NCBI GenBank assembly: GCA_039986595.1 | Contig: JBDWQJ010000004.1 | Location: 372,001-436,000 of the forward strand | Direction: 5' to 3' | Origin: Lentilitoribacter sp039986595 | Lineage (GTDB): Bacteria; Pseudomonadota; Alphaproteobacteria; Rhizobiales; Rhizobiaceae | DNA: 64,000 nucleotides | Shown here: in pieces, positions 1-7,859 of the stretch | Numbering within the stretch: position 1 is the stretch's first letter | Layout: every line of letters starts with the position of its first letter | Made by a program: the position numbers and the translations under genes | Notes under the pieces: model-generated | Told to the model about the DNA's origin: nothing | Seen by the model: the letters and a program-made list of their open reading frames with translations, nothing else | Databases searched by the model: none

Positions 1-193
1 CTAATGCTTTAACATAAGCGTTAGCGATCTTGAGATCTGGCGACATGCGAACTTCAGATACTGAAATCACTACGCCTTCCACATCCGGATCGCGAATATC
101 ATCGCGTTGCAGAATTTTTGTGAGCGCAGCGCGAACCATCTCGCCAACTTTTAGCATGCGCTGGGACGGTGCAGAGCTTGTTGCTTTTACCAT
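1..193 (-). CDS. rbfA: Ribosome-binding factor A (partial, runs off the left edge)
   Basis: RbfA binds the 30S subunit and helps mature the 5' end of 16S rRNA. Reading the minus strand from ATG at 193 gives 64 codons with the family's N-terminal look: a short Ser/Pro-rich start, then SQRMLKVGEMVRAALTKIL, IRDPDVEGVVISVSEV and MSPDLKIANAYV. The C-terminal half lies beyond the window. It follows infB on the same strand, the usual infB-rbfA order, but a small membrane-protein ORF (225-608) separates them. I am sure of the family; the end is simply missing. Confidence 0.93.
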   Translation of the reverse strand, partial: MVKATSSAPSQRMLKVGEMVRAALTKILQRDDIRDPDVEGVVISVSEVRMSPDLKIANAYVKAL

Positions 194-224
194 GATTTAT
201 TGCCTTTATTGAACCTAGCTCAGG

Positions 225-608
225 TTAGAAGGTGGTATGAATGTGTCCACGATATTTTATAATATGCTTGGTTTCATCCGCTTGCGCATCCACAATCCAA
301 TATATCGCATCCATAATTGTATCAGTTAAAAATCGACAGCTTAATGTTAGCTGGTCAACTTTGCATTCAAATCCATTTTCCTCGAGCATAGCTTTAAAAT
401 CGCTCATATGCTGCCCGTGGTAATTTGCCGAAAATGATACATTGTTATCACCTGCTTTTGCTTTGTGAAAATCTTGCAAAATTTCCGGCGCAAAAAACGA
501 CCAATATAAATTTTCTGACAAAACACTCAGCGTAAAAACTAAGAATGGGCTCAAACAGATCAATAAAATGATCGCAATAAACCCATTCTTATTTATTCGC
601 TTGAACAA
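225..608 (-). CDS. Small membrane protein of unknown function, inserted between infB and rbfA
   Basis: A 127-residue protein that I do not recognise. Residues about 9-33 form one strong hydrophobic segment (IAIILLICLSPFLVFTLSVL) after a basic start, suggesting an N-terminal anchor with a mainly periplasmic domain. Two cysteines (in FECKV and LSCRF) lie about eight residues apart. The start is TTG at 608, only 6 bp after the infB stop, with no strong Shine-Dalgarno, so translation may be coupled to infB. It ends 31 bp before rbfA. The sequence alone gives no function. Confidence 0.6.
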   Translation of the reverse strand: MFKRINKNGFIAIILLICLSPFLVFTLSVLSENLYWSFFAPEILQDFHKAKAGDNNVSFSANYHGQHMSDFKAMLEENGFECKVDQLTLSCRFLTDTIMDAIYWIVDAQADETKHIIKYRGHIHTTF

Positions 609-614
609 AGCTAA

Positions 615-3179
615 TTAAAGCGATCGTTCAATATGCTCAACGCGGAAACACTCAATGACATCAGCTTTGCGGATATCTTCATAGTTTTCAAATGCCATAC
701 CGCATTCTTGACCTGAATTAACTTCGCCAACTTCATCTTTAAAGCGTTTAAGCGTTTTCAACTTGCCTTCGTGAATAACAACGTTATCACGCAGCAAACG
801 CACACCTGATCCACGTTCAACCTTGCCTTCAGTCACACGACAACCAGCAACTTTACCGGATTTAGAAATATTGAAGACTTCCAAGATTTCAGCGTAACCC
901 AAGAATGTCTCACGACGTTCAGGTGACAATAGGCCGGACATTGCAGATTTAACGTCATCAACCAAATCGTAGATGATGTTGTAATAACGAATTTCAACGC
1001 CAGCAGCTTCAGCCGCATCACGCGCTTGCTTGCTCGGACGTACGTTAAACGCAATAATCGGAGCTTTAGATGCTTCGGCAAGTGAAACGTCGGATTCGGT
1101 GATACCACCTGCACCTGAATGCACAATGCGCGCAGCAACTTCGTCAGTTGCCAGCTTATCAAGCGAACCAATAATGGCTTCCACTGAACCCTGCACATCA
1201 CCTTTAATAACAAGCGGGAATTCGCTCAAACCAGATGTTTGCAATTGCATCATCATTTGTTCAAGTGAACCTTGCGATCCTGATTGACGCGCCGCTGCTT
1301 TATCACGTGCAAGACGTTGACGATATTCAGCATATTCACGTGCTTTAGCTTCGTTTTCTACAATTGCAAAACGGTCGCCAGCTTGTGGTGGACCATTAAA
1401 GCCCAAGACTTCAACCGGAACAGCAGGGCCTGCTTCTTTCACATGCTCACCTTTGTCATTGACCAGGGCGCGTACTTTACCCCATTGATCACCAGCAACG
1501 ATGATTTCGCCAGGGTGTAGCGTACCTTTAGCAACAAGAACTGTCGCAACTGAACCACGACCACGATCAAGCTTGGCTTCAACAACGGTACCTTCAGCAG
1601 TGCGATCAGCAATAGCTTTCAGATCAAGAACTTCCGATTGAAGAATTATTGCTTCTAGGAGTTTATCTAGGTTCGTGCCTTTAAGCGCTGATACTTCAAC
1701 TTCAAGCACTTCACCGCCCATAGATTCTACGAACACTTCATGCTGCAATAATTCAGTACGAACTTTTTGCGGATCAGCGGATGGTTTATCCATTTTATTG
1801 ATCGCAACAATAATAGGTACATCAGCCGCTTTTGCGTGATTGATGGATTCAATTGTTTGCGGCATAACACTATCATCTGCGGCAACCACAAGAATTGCGA
1901 TATCCGTGACATCAGCACCACGTGCACGCATTGCTGTAAAGGCTGCGTGGCCCGGAGTATCAATGAAGGTGATCTTCTGACCATCTTGCTCAACTTGATA
2001 CGCACCAATATGCTGGGTGATACCACCGGCTTCGCCAGAGACCACATTCGCATTGCGCAATGCATCTAGAAGCGATGTCTTACCATGATCAACGTGACCC
2101 ATGATAGTAACAACTGGTGAACGCGGCAATAACTCGCCATCACCATCTTCTGTATCAAAGATACGGTCTTCAACATCTGATTCTGACACGCGTTTTACTG
2201 TGTGGCCAAATTCACCCGCGATCAATTCCGCCATATCAGCATCAATCACATCACCCGGCTTCATCATCTGTCCCTCTTTCATGAGGTATTTGATAACGTC
2301 CACTGAACGCTCAGCCATACGCTGAGATAACTCTTGAATGGTGATTGTTTCTGGCAAAGTTACTTCGCGAGCTACCTTTTCGCGAATTTCAGGCTCCATT
2401 TGAGCACGGCGGATTTTTTCTTGACGACGACGTGTCGCAGCAAGTGAGCGAGAACGGCCAGAGCTATCATTAAGCGCCGTTGAAAGCGTTAATTTACCGC
2501 GACGACGGTCATCTTGACCACGTGCGTTGCGGTTAGGCTTTGGCGCTTCTGGGCGCGTTGGCTTACCACCGCGTGGCGCTGCTTTTGCTGGCGCTGCATC
2601 TGCTTGGCTTGTGTTTCTGCGCACGGGAGCCGCTTCTGCTTCAGGTTTGCCAGAAGTCTTTTTACGCGCCAATTCTTCTGCACGCTTTTTCTCTTCGGCT
2701 TCTTTTTGGATGCGCACATCTTCCTCAGCTTGCTTACGGGCAAGTTCTTCGGCTTCTTTTGCACGAATTTTTTCTTGCTCAGCACGTCGCACTGCATCTT
2801 CTTCAGCACGTTTACGATCTTCAACTTCGCGAACGCGGGAACCTTCAAGTGCTTTGCGGCGCGCTTCCATCTCACCAGCGGACAAACGGTTCATCGTTTC
2901 CTGAACTGGTTTACGTGGTGCAGGCTTTTTTTCCGCAACAGGCTCTTTTGCAGGCGCAGGTGTTGGCACTTCTTTGCGAGGTGCCAACGTTACCGCTGGT
3001 GCCGCTTTATCTTCATCAGGACGAGAGATACGGCGCTTACGTGTTTCAACAACCACTGATTTGGAACGTCCACGGCCTATATCTTGACGCACCGTGCCTG
3101 ATCCAACTCCTGCACCTTTTAATGTGAGGGTTTTCTTGCCACTAGCGTCATTCTTGTTATCGTCTTTACTATCGTTCAT
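615..3179 (-). CDS. infB: Translation initiation factor IF-2
   Basis: IF-2 is the GTPase that brings fMet-tRNA to the 30S subunit and promotes subunit joining. The 854 residues show a long N-terminal domain (1-about 260) rich in Lys, Glu, Ala and Arg, with a charged coiled coil around 100-175. An IF2-N segment follows (about 275-325), then the G domain with GHVDHGKT at 361-368, DTPGHAAF and NKMD. The C-terminal fMet-tRNA binding domain ends in FRVEHIERSL. Length fits alphaproteobacterial IF-2. A good SD-like AAAGGAACGG precedes ATG 3179. Upstream lies a small palindrome (3198-3211). It belongs to the rimP-nusA-ylxR-infB-rbfA operon. Confidence 0.98.
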   Translation of the reverse strand: MNDSKDDNKNDASGKKTLTLKGAGVGSGTVRQDIGRGRSKSVVVETRKRRISRPDEDKAAPAVTLAPRKEVPTPAPAKEPVAEKKPAPRKPVQETMNRLSAGEMEARRKALEGSRVREVEDRKRAEEDAVRRAEQEKIRAKEAEELARKQAEEDVRIQKEAEEKKRAEELARKKTSGKPEAEAAPVRRNTSQADAAPAKAAPRGGKPTRPEAPKPNRNARGQDDRRRGKLTLSTALNDSSGRSRSLAATRRRQEKIRRAQMEPEIREKVAREVTLPETITIQELSQRMAERSVDVIKYLMKEGQMMKPGDVIDADMAELIAGEFGHTVKRVSESDVEDRIFDTEDGDGELLPRSPVVTIMGHVDHGKTSLLDALRNANVVSGEAGGITQHIGAYQVEQDGQKITFIDTPGHAAFTAMRARGADVTDIAILVVAADDSVMPQTIESINHAKAADVPIIVAINKMDKPSADPQKVRTELLQHEVFVESMGGEVLEVEVSALKGTNLDKLLEAIILQSEVLDLKAIADRTAEGTVVEAKLDRGRGSVATVLVAKGTLHPGEIIVAGDQWGKVRALVNDKGEHVKEAGPAVPVEVLGFNGPPQAGDRFAIVENEAKAREYAEYRQRLARDKAAARQSGSQGSLEQMMMQLQTSGLSEFPLVIKGDVQGSVEAIIGSLDKLATDEVAARIVHSGAGGITESDVSLAEASKAPIIAFNVRPSKQARDAAEAAGVEIRYYNIIYDLVDDVKSAMSGLLSPERRETFLGYAEILEVFNISKSGKVAGCRVTEGKVERGSGVRLLRDNVVIHEGKLKTLKRFKDEVGEVNSGQECGMAFENYEDIRKADVIECFRVEHIERSL

Positions 3180-3197
3180 CTATTTTCCGTTCCTTTT

Positions 3198-3211
3198 GAG
3201 GCAATTGCCTC
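3198..3211. repeat. Short palindrome in the infB leader
   Basis: GAGGC-AATT-GCCTC is a perfect 5-bp stem with a 4-nt loop, placed just upstream of the infB ribosome-binding site in the 105-bp gap after ylxR. It could be a leader hairpin affecting infB translation or mRNA stability. There is no U-tract, so it is not a terminator. Its role is inference only. Confidence 0.35.
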
Positions 3212-3284
3212 GAGCTGCATCCAGCTTTTAGACTTCCGTTACACCACATTGCGAGCAATTGCACCAAAAACCCGACAGACACTG

Positions 3285-3935
3285 TTATTTTTCATCAATT
3301 GCGCCGAGTTCATCTCCATCAACTTGGCTATTGTCTATATCCAGACCTCTATATGTGGCAAGAGCTTCGGCACGCTTGAGGACATTTTCGCCCGCTTTGC
3401 CAGCCAATGCTGCACCATGAATATAATTCCCATCACCGAAGGCTTGAGCCATTTCATCACTGGAAAATAGTTTGAATGAAGGTATGATCTCCACCTCCAC
3501 CATTTTTGAGAAAAACGTGCGCGCCTGATTTATTTTGCGAACACCATCATGTGCTGCATCGGTTGAATGAAAACATCCCAAAGCTTCACCGTTGCGAACA
3601 GCATGGTCAACTTTCGAGCTTCCAGTAATAAACTGCCCAGCCTTTCGAGCCATATTGATCATACCAAGGGTTGATTTTGACATCAACTCATCGACCAACT
3701 GGGACAAATTACCAGATATTTCAATTTTTGTTTTTAATGAGCGAGCAAATAGACCAGTCTTTTGCGCCTGGTCTATATATGTGGCTCGCGCCGTGACCCA
3801 ACAACCCCTACCGGGAAGTTTTTGTTTAAGGTCTGGAATGAGCACACCATCAGGCGCGACAACGAAACGGATAAGCTGGTCAGCTGCCAGCTTATCTCGT
3901 GTAACAATACACATCCGTTCGGTTGACTGTTTCAT
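3285..3935 (-). CDS. YlxR-type RNA-binding protein (DUF448) with L7Ae-like C-terminal part
   Basis: The N-terminal domain (about 1-85) is YlxR/DUF448: RMCIVTRDK near the start and the signature PGRGCWVT about residue 41. YlxR proteins sit between nusA and infB and bind nucleic acid; in some bacteria they affect transcription or RNase P. The C-terminal half (about 85-216) contains STLGMINMARKAGQFITGS and resembles the L7Ae/L30e ribosomal-protein-like module often fused to YlxR in alphaproteobacteria. The gene starts 14 bp after nusA. Length (216) fits the fused form. The exact role in this group is not known. Confidence 0.85.
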   Translation of the reverse strand: MKQSTERMCIVTRDKLAADQLIRFVVAPDGVLIPDLKQKLPGRGCWVTARATYIDQAQKTGLFARSLKTKIEISGNLSQLVDELMSKSTLGMINMARKAGQFITGSSKVDHAVRNGEALGCFHSTDAAHDGVRKINQARTFFSKMVEVEIIPSFKLFSSDEMAQAFGDGNYIHGAALAGKAGENVLKRAEALATYRGLDIDNSQVDGDELGAIDEK

Positions 3936-3949
3936 TCCAGCGCATCACC

Positions 3950-5593
3950 TTAGCTCTTAGAATCGAAAACTGATTCAACGGTCACATCTTGCTCAGATGT
4001 TTCCTCTTCAGCTTCTTCTTCAACTACATTCATCGCATCAAGTTCTTCTTGTGTGATCCAACCAGCTGCCAAACGCGCTGCCATCACCATAGCTTCTGCT
4101 TCTTCACGAGAAACTTCTTTAGCAGAGAACAGACCTTCATAGCGTTTTGTTTCGCCATCTTGACGTTCAGTCCAACCGATCAAATCATCTGCTGCACAGC
4201 CAGCGAAGTCTTCCATGGTTTTAATGCCATCTTCACCAAGCGCGACCAACATAGCAGTGGTAATACCATTAATGGTCAAGAGCTCATCAGATACGCCCAA
4301 TTCATTACGTTTTGCATTGAGCTCATTTTCGATTCGGTCAAGATATTCACGTGCACGTGTCTGTAGCTCTTGTGCCGTTTCTTCATCGAAGCCCTCAATT
4401 GAAGTGATTTCATCAATCTCAACATAACCGACTTCTTCAACCTGGCTAAAGCCTTCAGATGCAAGAACCTGCCCAACCATTTCATCAACATCAAGTGCTT
4501 TCATGAAGAGTTCAGTACGCTCGTTGAATTCTTTCTGACGACGAGAAGATTCTTCTTCTTCTGTCATGATATCGATATCCCAGCCTGTTAGCTGAGAAGC
4601 AAGACGTACGTTTTGTCCGCGACGACCAATTGCGAGTGAAAGCTGATCATCAGGTACAACAACTTCAATACGCTCGGCATCTTCATCTAGAACAACTTTG
4701 GCAACTTCAGCTGGCTGCAATGCATTGACGATAAATGTTGCTGGGGATTGTGACCATGGGATAATGTCGATCTTCTCACCTTGCAATTCGCCAACAACGG
4801 CCTGCACACGTGAACCACGCATACCCACACAAGCACCAACTGGATCAATTGAATTGTCATTTGAAATCACAGCGATCTTCGCGCGTGAACCTGGGTCACG
4901 AGCAACAGAGCGAATTTCAATAATACCATCGTAGATTTCCGGCACTTCCATAGTGAAGAGTTTCACCATGAATTGTGGGTGTGTACGAGATAAGAAAATT
5001 TGCGGACCGCGTTGCTCACGGCGCACATCATGCACATAGGCACGCACACGATCACCATAACGAACGTTTTCGCGAGGGATCATCTCGTCACGACGAATGA
5101 TGCCTTCACCACGGCCCATGTCGATAATCACATTGCCGTATTCCACACGTTTAACCGTGCCATTTACGATTTCACCGATACGATCTTTGTATTCTTCATA
5201 CTGACGATCACGCTCGGCTTCGCGAACCTTTTGCACAATCACTTGTTTTGCAGACTGCGCCGCAATACGACCAAAATCCATTGGCGGCAAAGGATCATGA
5301 ACCTGATCACCAACTTGAGCGTTAGGATCACGATCTTGTGCGATCATCAAAGCAATTTCAGTTGAGTAGTCTTCAACAACTTCCACAACTTCCAAAACAC
5401 GCATAAGTTTGATCTCGCCAGTTTTAGCATCGATATCAACTTGAATGTTGGATTCTGTACCATAGCGTGAGCGCGCTGCTTTTTGGATCGCGTCAGCCAT
5501 TGCTTCGATGACGATCTCACGGTCAATAGCTTTTTCACGAGCAACCGCATCTGCGATTTGTAAAAGCTCTAGCCTATTTGCACTGACTGCCAT
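3950..5593 (-). CDS. nusA: Transcription termination/antitermination factor NusA
   Basis: NusA binds RNA polymerase and nascent RNA, modulating pausing, termination and antitermination. Domains in order: N-terminal polymerase-binding domain (about 1-130); S1 domain with VNGTVKRVEYGNVIIDMGRG (about 143-200); KH1 with GACVGMRGSRVQ (about 255); KH2 with LAIGRRGQNVRLA (about 325); two C-terminal helix-hairpin-helix repeats. An acidic tail (EEEAEEETSEQD) follows. The 547-residue length is typical for alphaproteobacteria. It lies 61 bp after rimP and 14 bp before ylxR in the same operon. Confidence 0.98.
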   Translation of the reverse strand: MAVSANRLELLQIADAVAREKAIDREIVIEAMADAIQKAARSRYGTESNIQVDIDAKTGEIKLMRVLEVVEVVEDYSTEIALMIAQDRDPNAQVGDQVHDPLPPMDFGRIAAQSAKQVIVQKVREAERDRQYEEYKDRIGEIVNGTVKRVEYGNVIIDMGRGEGIIRRDEMIPRENVRYGDRVRAYVHDVRREQRGPQIFLSRTHPQFMVKLFTMEVPEIYDGIIEIRSVARDPGSRAKIAVISNDNSIDPVGACVGMRGSRVQAVVGELQGEKIDIIPWSQSPATFIVNALQPAEVAKVVLDEDAERIEVVVPDDQLSLAIGRRGQNVRLASQLTGWDIDIMTEEEESSRRQKEFNERTELFMKALDVDEMVGQVLASEGFSQVEEVGYVEIDEITSIEGFDEETAQELQTRAREYLDRIENELNAKRNELGVSDELLTINGITTAMLVALGEDGIKTMEDFAGCAADDLIGWTERQDGETKRYEGLFSAKEVSREEAEAMVMAARLAAGWITQEELDAMNVVEEEAEEETSEQDVTVESVFDSKS

Positions 5594-5654
5594 TTCCTGT
5601 CTCCATGTGATGTGGGTATTTCAAACCCTTTATCTCAACTGCTTTGGTTTATTA

Positions 5655-6269
5655 TTACTCTTCGTCTGCACTATCCGCAGAATTGTTTTGATTTGCTGCT
5701 GCTTGTTCTTTCTTGGCTTGTTTATCAGCCTTCAGCGCTGCATCGATCAATTCATCTGTTAAAATCAACTTCCCTTCTGCCAATGCAGAAAATGGAATTG
5801 TCACTTCTTTGACTTCATCGGCTGCAGGATCATCACGATCAATAACAAAAGCTTCATCCGTCACATCTTCAATCCAACCGCGGAAACGCTTGCGATTTTC
5901 GATAAGAACAGTCGTTTCGCATTTTACCAAATGACCCGACCAACGTTTAAAATCACCCTTACGGACCATTGGACGGTCAATACCTGGTGATGATAGCTCA
6001 AGATGGTAAGCGCGATCAATTGGATCTTCGACTTCTAAAACAGGCGATATTGCACGTGAAATAGCTTCACAATCTTCAACGGTCATTGTGCCATCAAAGC
6101 GCTCAGCCATAATTTGCAATGTAAATCCGTTTTCACCGTTTGTACGGATGCGCACAAGCTGATATCCCATTGAATGCATAACAGGCTCAATAATAGCCGC
6201 AACCTGCGCTTCTATTCCTGTTTCAAGGATCAAACGCGGTTCTGGTGATGTAGCAATATTATCGCTCAT
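5655..6269 (-). CDS. rimP: Ribosome maturation factor RimP
   Basis: RimP helps assemble the 30S subunit. The 204-residue protein has the family features: PVMHSMGYQLVRIRT early, the core DCEAISRAISPVLEVEDPI about residues 86-105, and YHLELSSPGIDRPMVRKGDF about 107-127. An SH3-like domain follows (VTIPFSALAEGKLILT). The C-terminus is extended, low-complexity and rich in Lys, Ala, Asn and Asp. It is the first gene of the operon, with a terminator just upstream (6310-6341) isolating it from the neighbouring membrane gene, so an operon promoter probably lies in about 6270-6310. Confidence 0.96.
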   Translation of the reverse strand: MSDNIATSPEPRLILETGIEAQVAAIIEPVMHSMGYQLVRIRTNGENGFTLQIMAERFDGTMTVEDCEAISRAISPVLEVEDPIDRAYHLELSSPGIDRPMVRKGDFKRWSGHLVKCETTVLIENRKRFRGWIEDVTDEAFVIDRDDPAADEVKEVTIPFSALAEGKLILTDELIDAALKADKQAKKEQAAANQNNSADSADEE

Positions 6270-6309
6270 AAGTGCTCATATTCTTTGTTTTAAGTCTGTC
6301 TTAGATAAC

Positions 6310-6341
6310 AAAAAAGAGCGGGTCCGGAGGGGCCCACTCTT
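6310..6341 (-). terminator. Rho-independent terminator upstream of rimP
   Basis: On the minus strand a 9-bp stem (AAGAGUGGG / CCCGCUCUU, one G-U pair) is extended by CC/GG after one mismatch. It is capped by a 4-nt loop and followed directly by a U-run (plus-strand A-run 6310-6315). It would end transcription of the leftward membrane gene 6419-6835 before rimP. Read-through or attenuation into rimP is possible but not shown. Confidence 0.75.
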
Positions 6342-6418
6342 GTTCGAAAGATCAAGATTTGTCCTCTACCTACAGCGATTTGCATCCAATTGCAAGTAAG
6401 ATGCGTCTTGGCGCTAAT

Positions 6419-6835
6419 TTACCGAGCTGGCAAGCGATTACAAAGCCAATAATAAAGTACGCCTATGACAGTATAATGAAGTGCGCCGAATATGAGTTCG
6501 AGCAAGACATAATTAATCGCAGGTTCAATTTCAAATTTCGCAGCAACTGTAAATGCAGCATATGCAGTAATAACCGCGCCCAACCCAAGTGCTATTTTTA
6601 ATGCCGCGAATAAACTTGATGGGGCGTTATAAAACGTCTCAAAGAAATATACGAAAACGACCGCATGCGTGATGATCGCCAACAAGCCGAATTGGAAAAT
6701 AGGCTCTGGTCGTAATGATGCTACTCCCATCACCGCATAGCTTTGGCCGAACAATTCTATATGCCAGATATAGGCGAGCATAAAGGTGACAACAATATAG
6801 CTGATGAAAAGAATGGATGTGCGTTTTGTGATCAT
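6419..6835 (-). CDS. Four-helix integral membrane protein, function unknown
   Basis: A 138-residue hydrophobic protein with about four membrane segments: FISYIVVTFMLAYIWHI; FGLLAIITHAVVFVYFFETF; LGLGAVITAYAAFTVAA; LLELIFGALHYTVIGVLYYW. I chose ATG 6835 because GGAGAGGAAA lies 5-14 bases upstream. A longer reading from 6862 would start inside an operator. It resembles small membrane proteins paired with MarR/HxlR-type regulators, but I cannot name the family. It is divergent from the HxlR gene at 6937, and two palindromes in the shared 101-bp region suggest that regulator controls it. A terminator follows at 6310-6341. Confidence 0.75.
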   Translation of the reverse strand: MITKRTSILFISYIVVTFMLAYIWHIELFGQSYAVMGVASLRPEPIFQFGLLAIITHAVVFVYFFETFYNAPSSLFAALKIALGLGAVITAYAAFTVAAKFEIEPAINYVLLELIFGALHYTVIGVLYYWLCNRLPAR

Positions 6836-6854
6836 AAAGTTTCCTCTCCAAATT

Positions 6855-6909
6855 ACTTGCATTTTACAAGTGAATCACTTTTACATCACAGCACTTGCTA
6901 TTTGCAAGT
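6855..6909. promoter_or_regulatory. Two tandem ACTTG-N7-CAAGT palindromes, probable HxlR operator
   Basis: ACTTG-CATTTTA-CAAGT (6855-6871) and ACTTG-CTATTTG-CAAGT (6893-6909) share identical 5-bp arms and a 7-nt spacer. Their centres are 38 bp apart. They fill the region between a divergent membrane gene and an HxlR-family regulator. Members of that family bind short palindromes as dimers, so joint autoregulation and control of 6419-6835 is the natural inference. The first site overlaps the untranslated leader of the membrane gene. Confidence 0.7.
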
Positions 6910-6936
6910 AATATTCAATTCCTTTAAAGTCCCCTC

Positions 6937-7377
6937 ATGAGCAAGAAAGAAACAATGAATTGGAATGGCTGTCCTATCCGCTATGCAGCATCGGTTTTTG
7001 CAGACAGATGGAACTTTGTGATCCTAAGAGACGTGTTATTTAAAGGCAGGCGATATTACGGAGATTTTTTAGATGCGGGCGAAGGTATTTCAACCAATAT
7101 ATTAGCCGATCGCTTATCTAAATTTGAAACCACTGGCATCTTAACCCGGCATCAGGATACGAAAAAACGATCAAGGATTTATTATCTCCCGACGCAAAAA
7201 GCTCTTGAGCTTATTCCGATTTTTCTATCCATTATTGATTGGGCAGAGCGCCATGATGAACATACAGAAGTGCCCGAAGGGTTTATTCATGCCTACCGCG
7301 ATGATGCCGATAAAACCATTGCAGATACCAAAGACCTTATTGAGCTTGCCAATGCGCAAGTGACCAATATTCATTAG
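6937..7377 (+). CDS. HxlR-family winged-helix transcriptional regulator
   Basis: The 146-residue protein has the HxlR hallmarks: an early Cys in NGCPIRYAASVFADRWNF, ILRDVLFKGRRYYGDFL, then EGISTNILADRLSKFETTGIL (recognition helix and wing). Residues about 8-105 form the domain; an acidic tail follows. HxlR proteins often sense reactive electrophiles or redox signals through the N-terminal Cys (here Cys12). It is transcribed away from a membrane gene over two identical palindromes, and the TfoX-N gene starts 11 bp downstream, probably in the same transcript. The ligand is unknown. Confidence 0.88.
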   Translation: MSKKETMNWNGCPIRYAASVFADRWNFVILRDVLFKGRRYYGDFLDAGEGISTNILADRLSKFETTGILTRHQDTKKRSRIYYLPTQKALELIPIFLSIIDWAERHDEHTEVPEGFIHAYRDDADKTIADTKDLIELANAQVTNIH

Positions 7378-7388
7378 GAAATTCAACT

Positions 7389-7766
7389 ATGGCTTATGAT
7401 AAAGAACTCACTGATAGGTTTCGAGAACAGCTGGGGTTCATGGATGGGGTGAGCGAAAAGAACATGATGGGTGGCGTATGTTTTTTGTATCAAAACCATA
7501 TGATTGGTGGTGCATCACGCAATAAAAACACAGGCGAGCGCACCTTTATGTTCCGCATTGGTAAGGACAATGAACCAGAAGCTTGCGAACGCTATTGTGC
7601 GCAACCTTTGTCGTTTACCGGACGTAAAATGGGTGGGCTAGTCGAGATCGAAGATGAAGCGTGTGATGACCAGCAACTTAAGGGGTTGATCTCTTTAGCG
7701 CTCAGCTTTGTCACCCAGCTACCACCAAAACCAAATAAGAAAAAATCACCCAAAATAAGCAAGTAA
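7389..7766 (+). CDS. TfoX N-terminal domain protein
   Basis: A 125-residue protein matching the TfoX/Sxy N-terminal domain: KNMMGGVCFLYQNHMIGGAS around residues 20-40, then TFMFRIGKD and SFTGRKMGGLVEIE. The C-terminus is a Lys/Pro-rich tail. The full competence regulator TfoX has a second domain that is absent here; stand-alone N-domain proteins are common in alphaproteobacteria and their function is not known. It follows the HxlR gene by 11 bp, suggesting co-transcription. Family call is good; role unknown. Confidence 0.85.
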   Translation: MAYDKELTDRFREQLGFMDGVSEKNMMGGVCFLYQNHMIGGASRNKNTGERTFMFRIGKDNEPEACERYCAQPLSFTGRKMGGLVEIEDEACDDQQLKGLISLALSFVTQLPPKPNKKKSPKISK

Positions 7767-7859
7767 AAAATGACACTCCCCTCCCAGCTTTTACAGTTTT
7801 GATTGACCCAAGTATATTTTTGGCGCACTACTTGCCGCCTTGCAAATGAAAGATAATCA

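Noticed and set aside
2540..3127. 195-codon frame opposite the infB N-terminal region
   Set aside because: It is a Leu-rich mirror of the Lys/Glu/Ala repeats of IF-2, with no ribosome site.
7825..7850. Possible third HxlR site before the MATE gene (ACTTG-N8-CAAAT)
   Set aside because: The spacer is one base longer and the second arm is imperfect compared with the two identical sites at 6855 and 6893.
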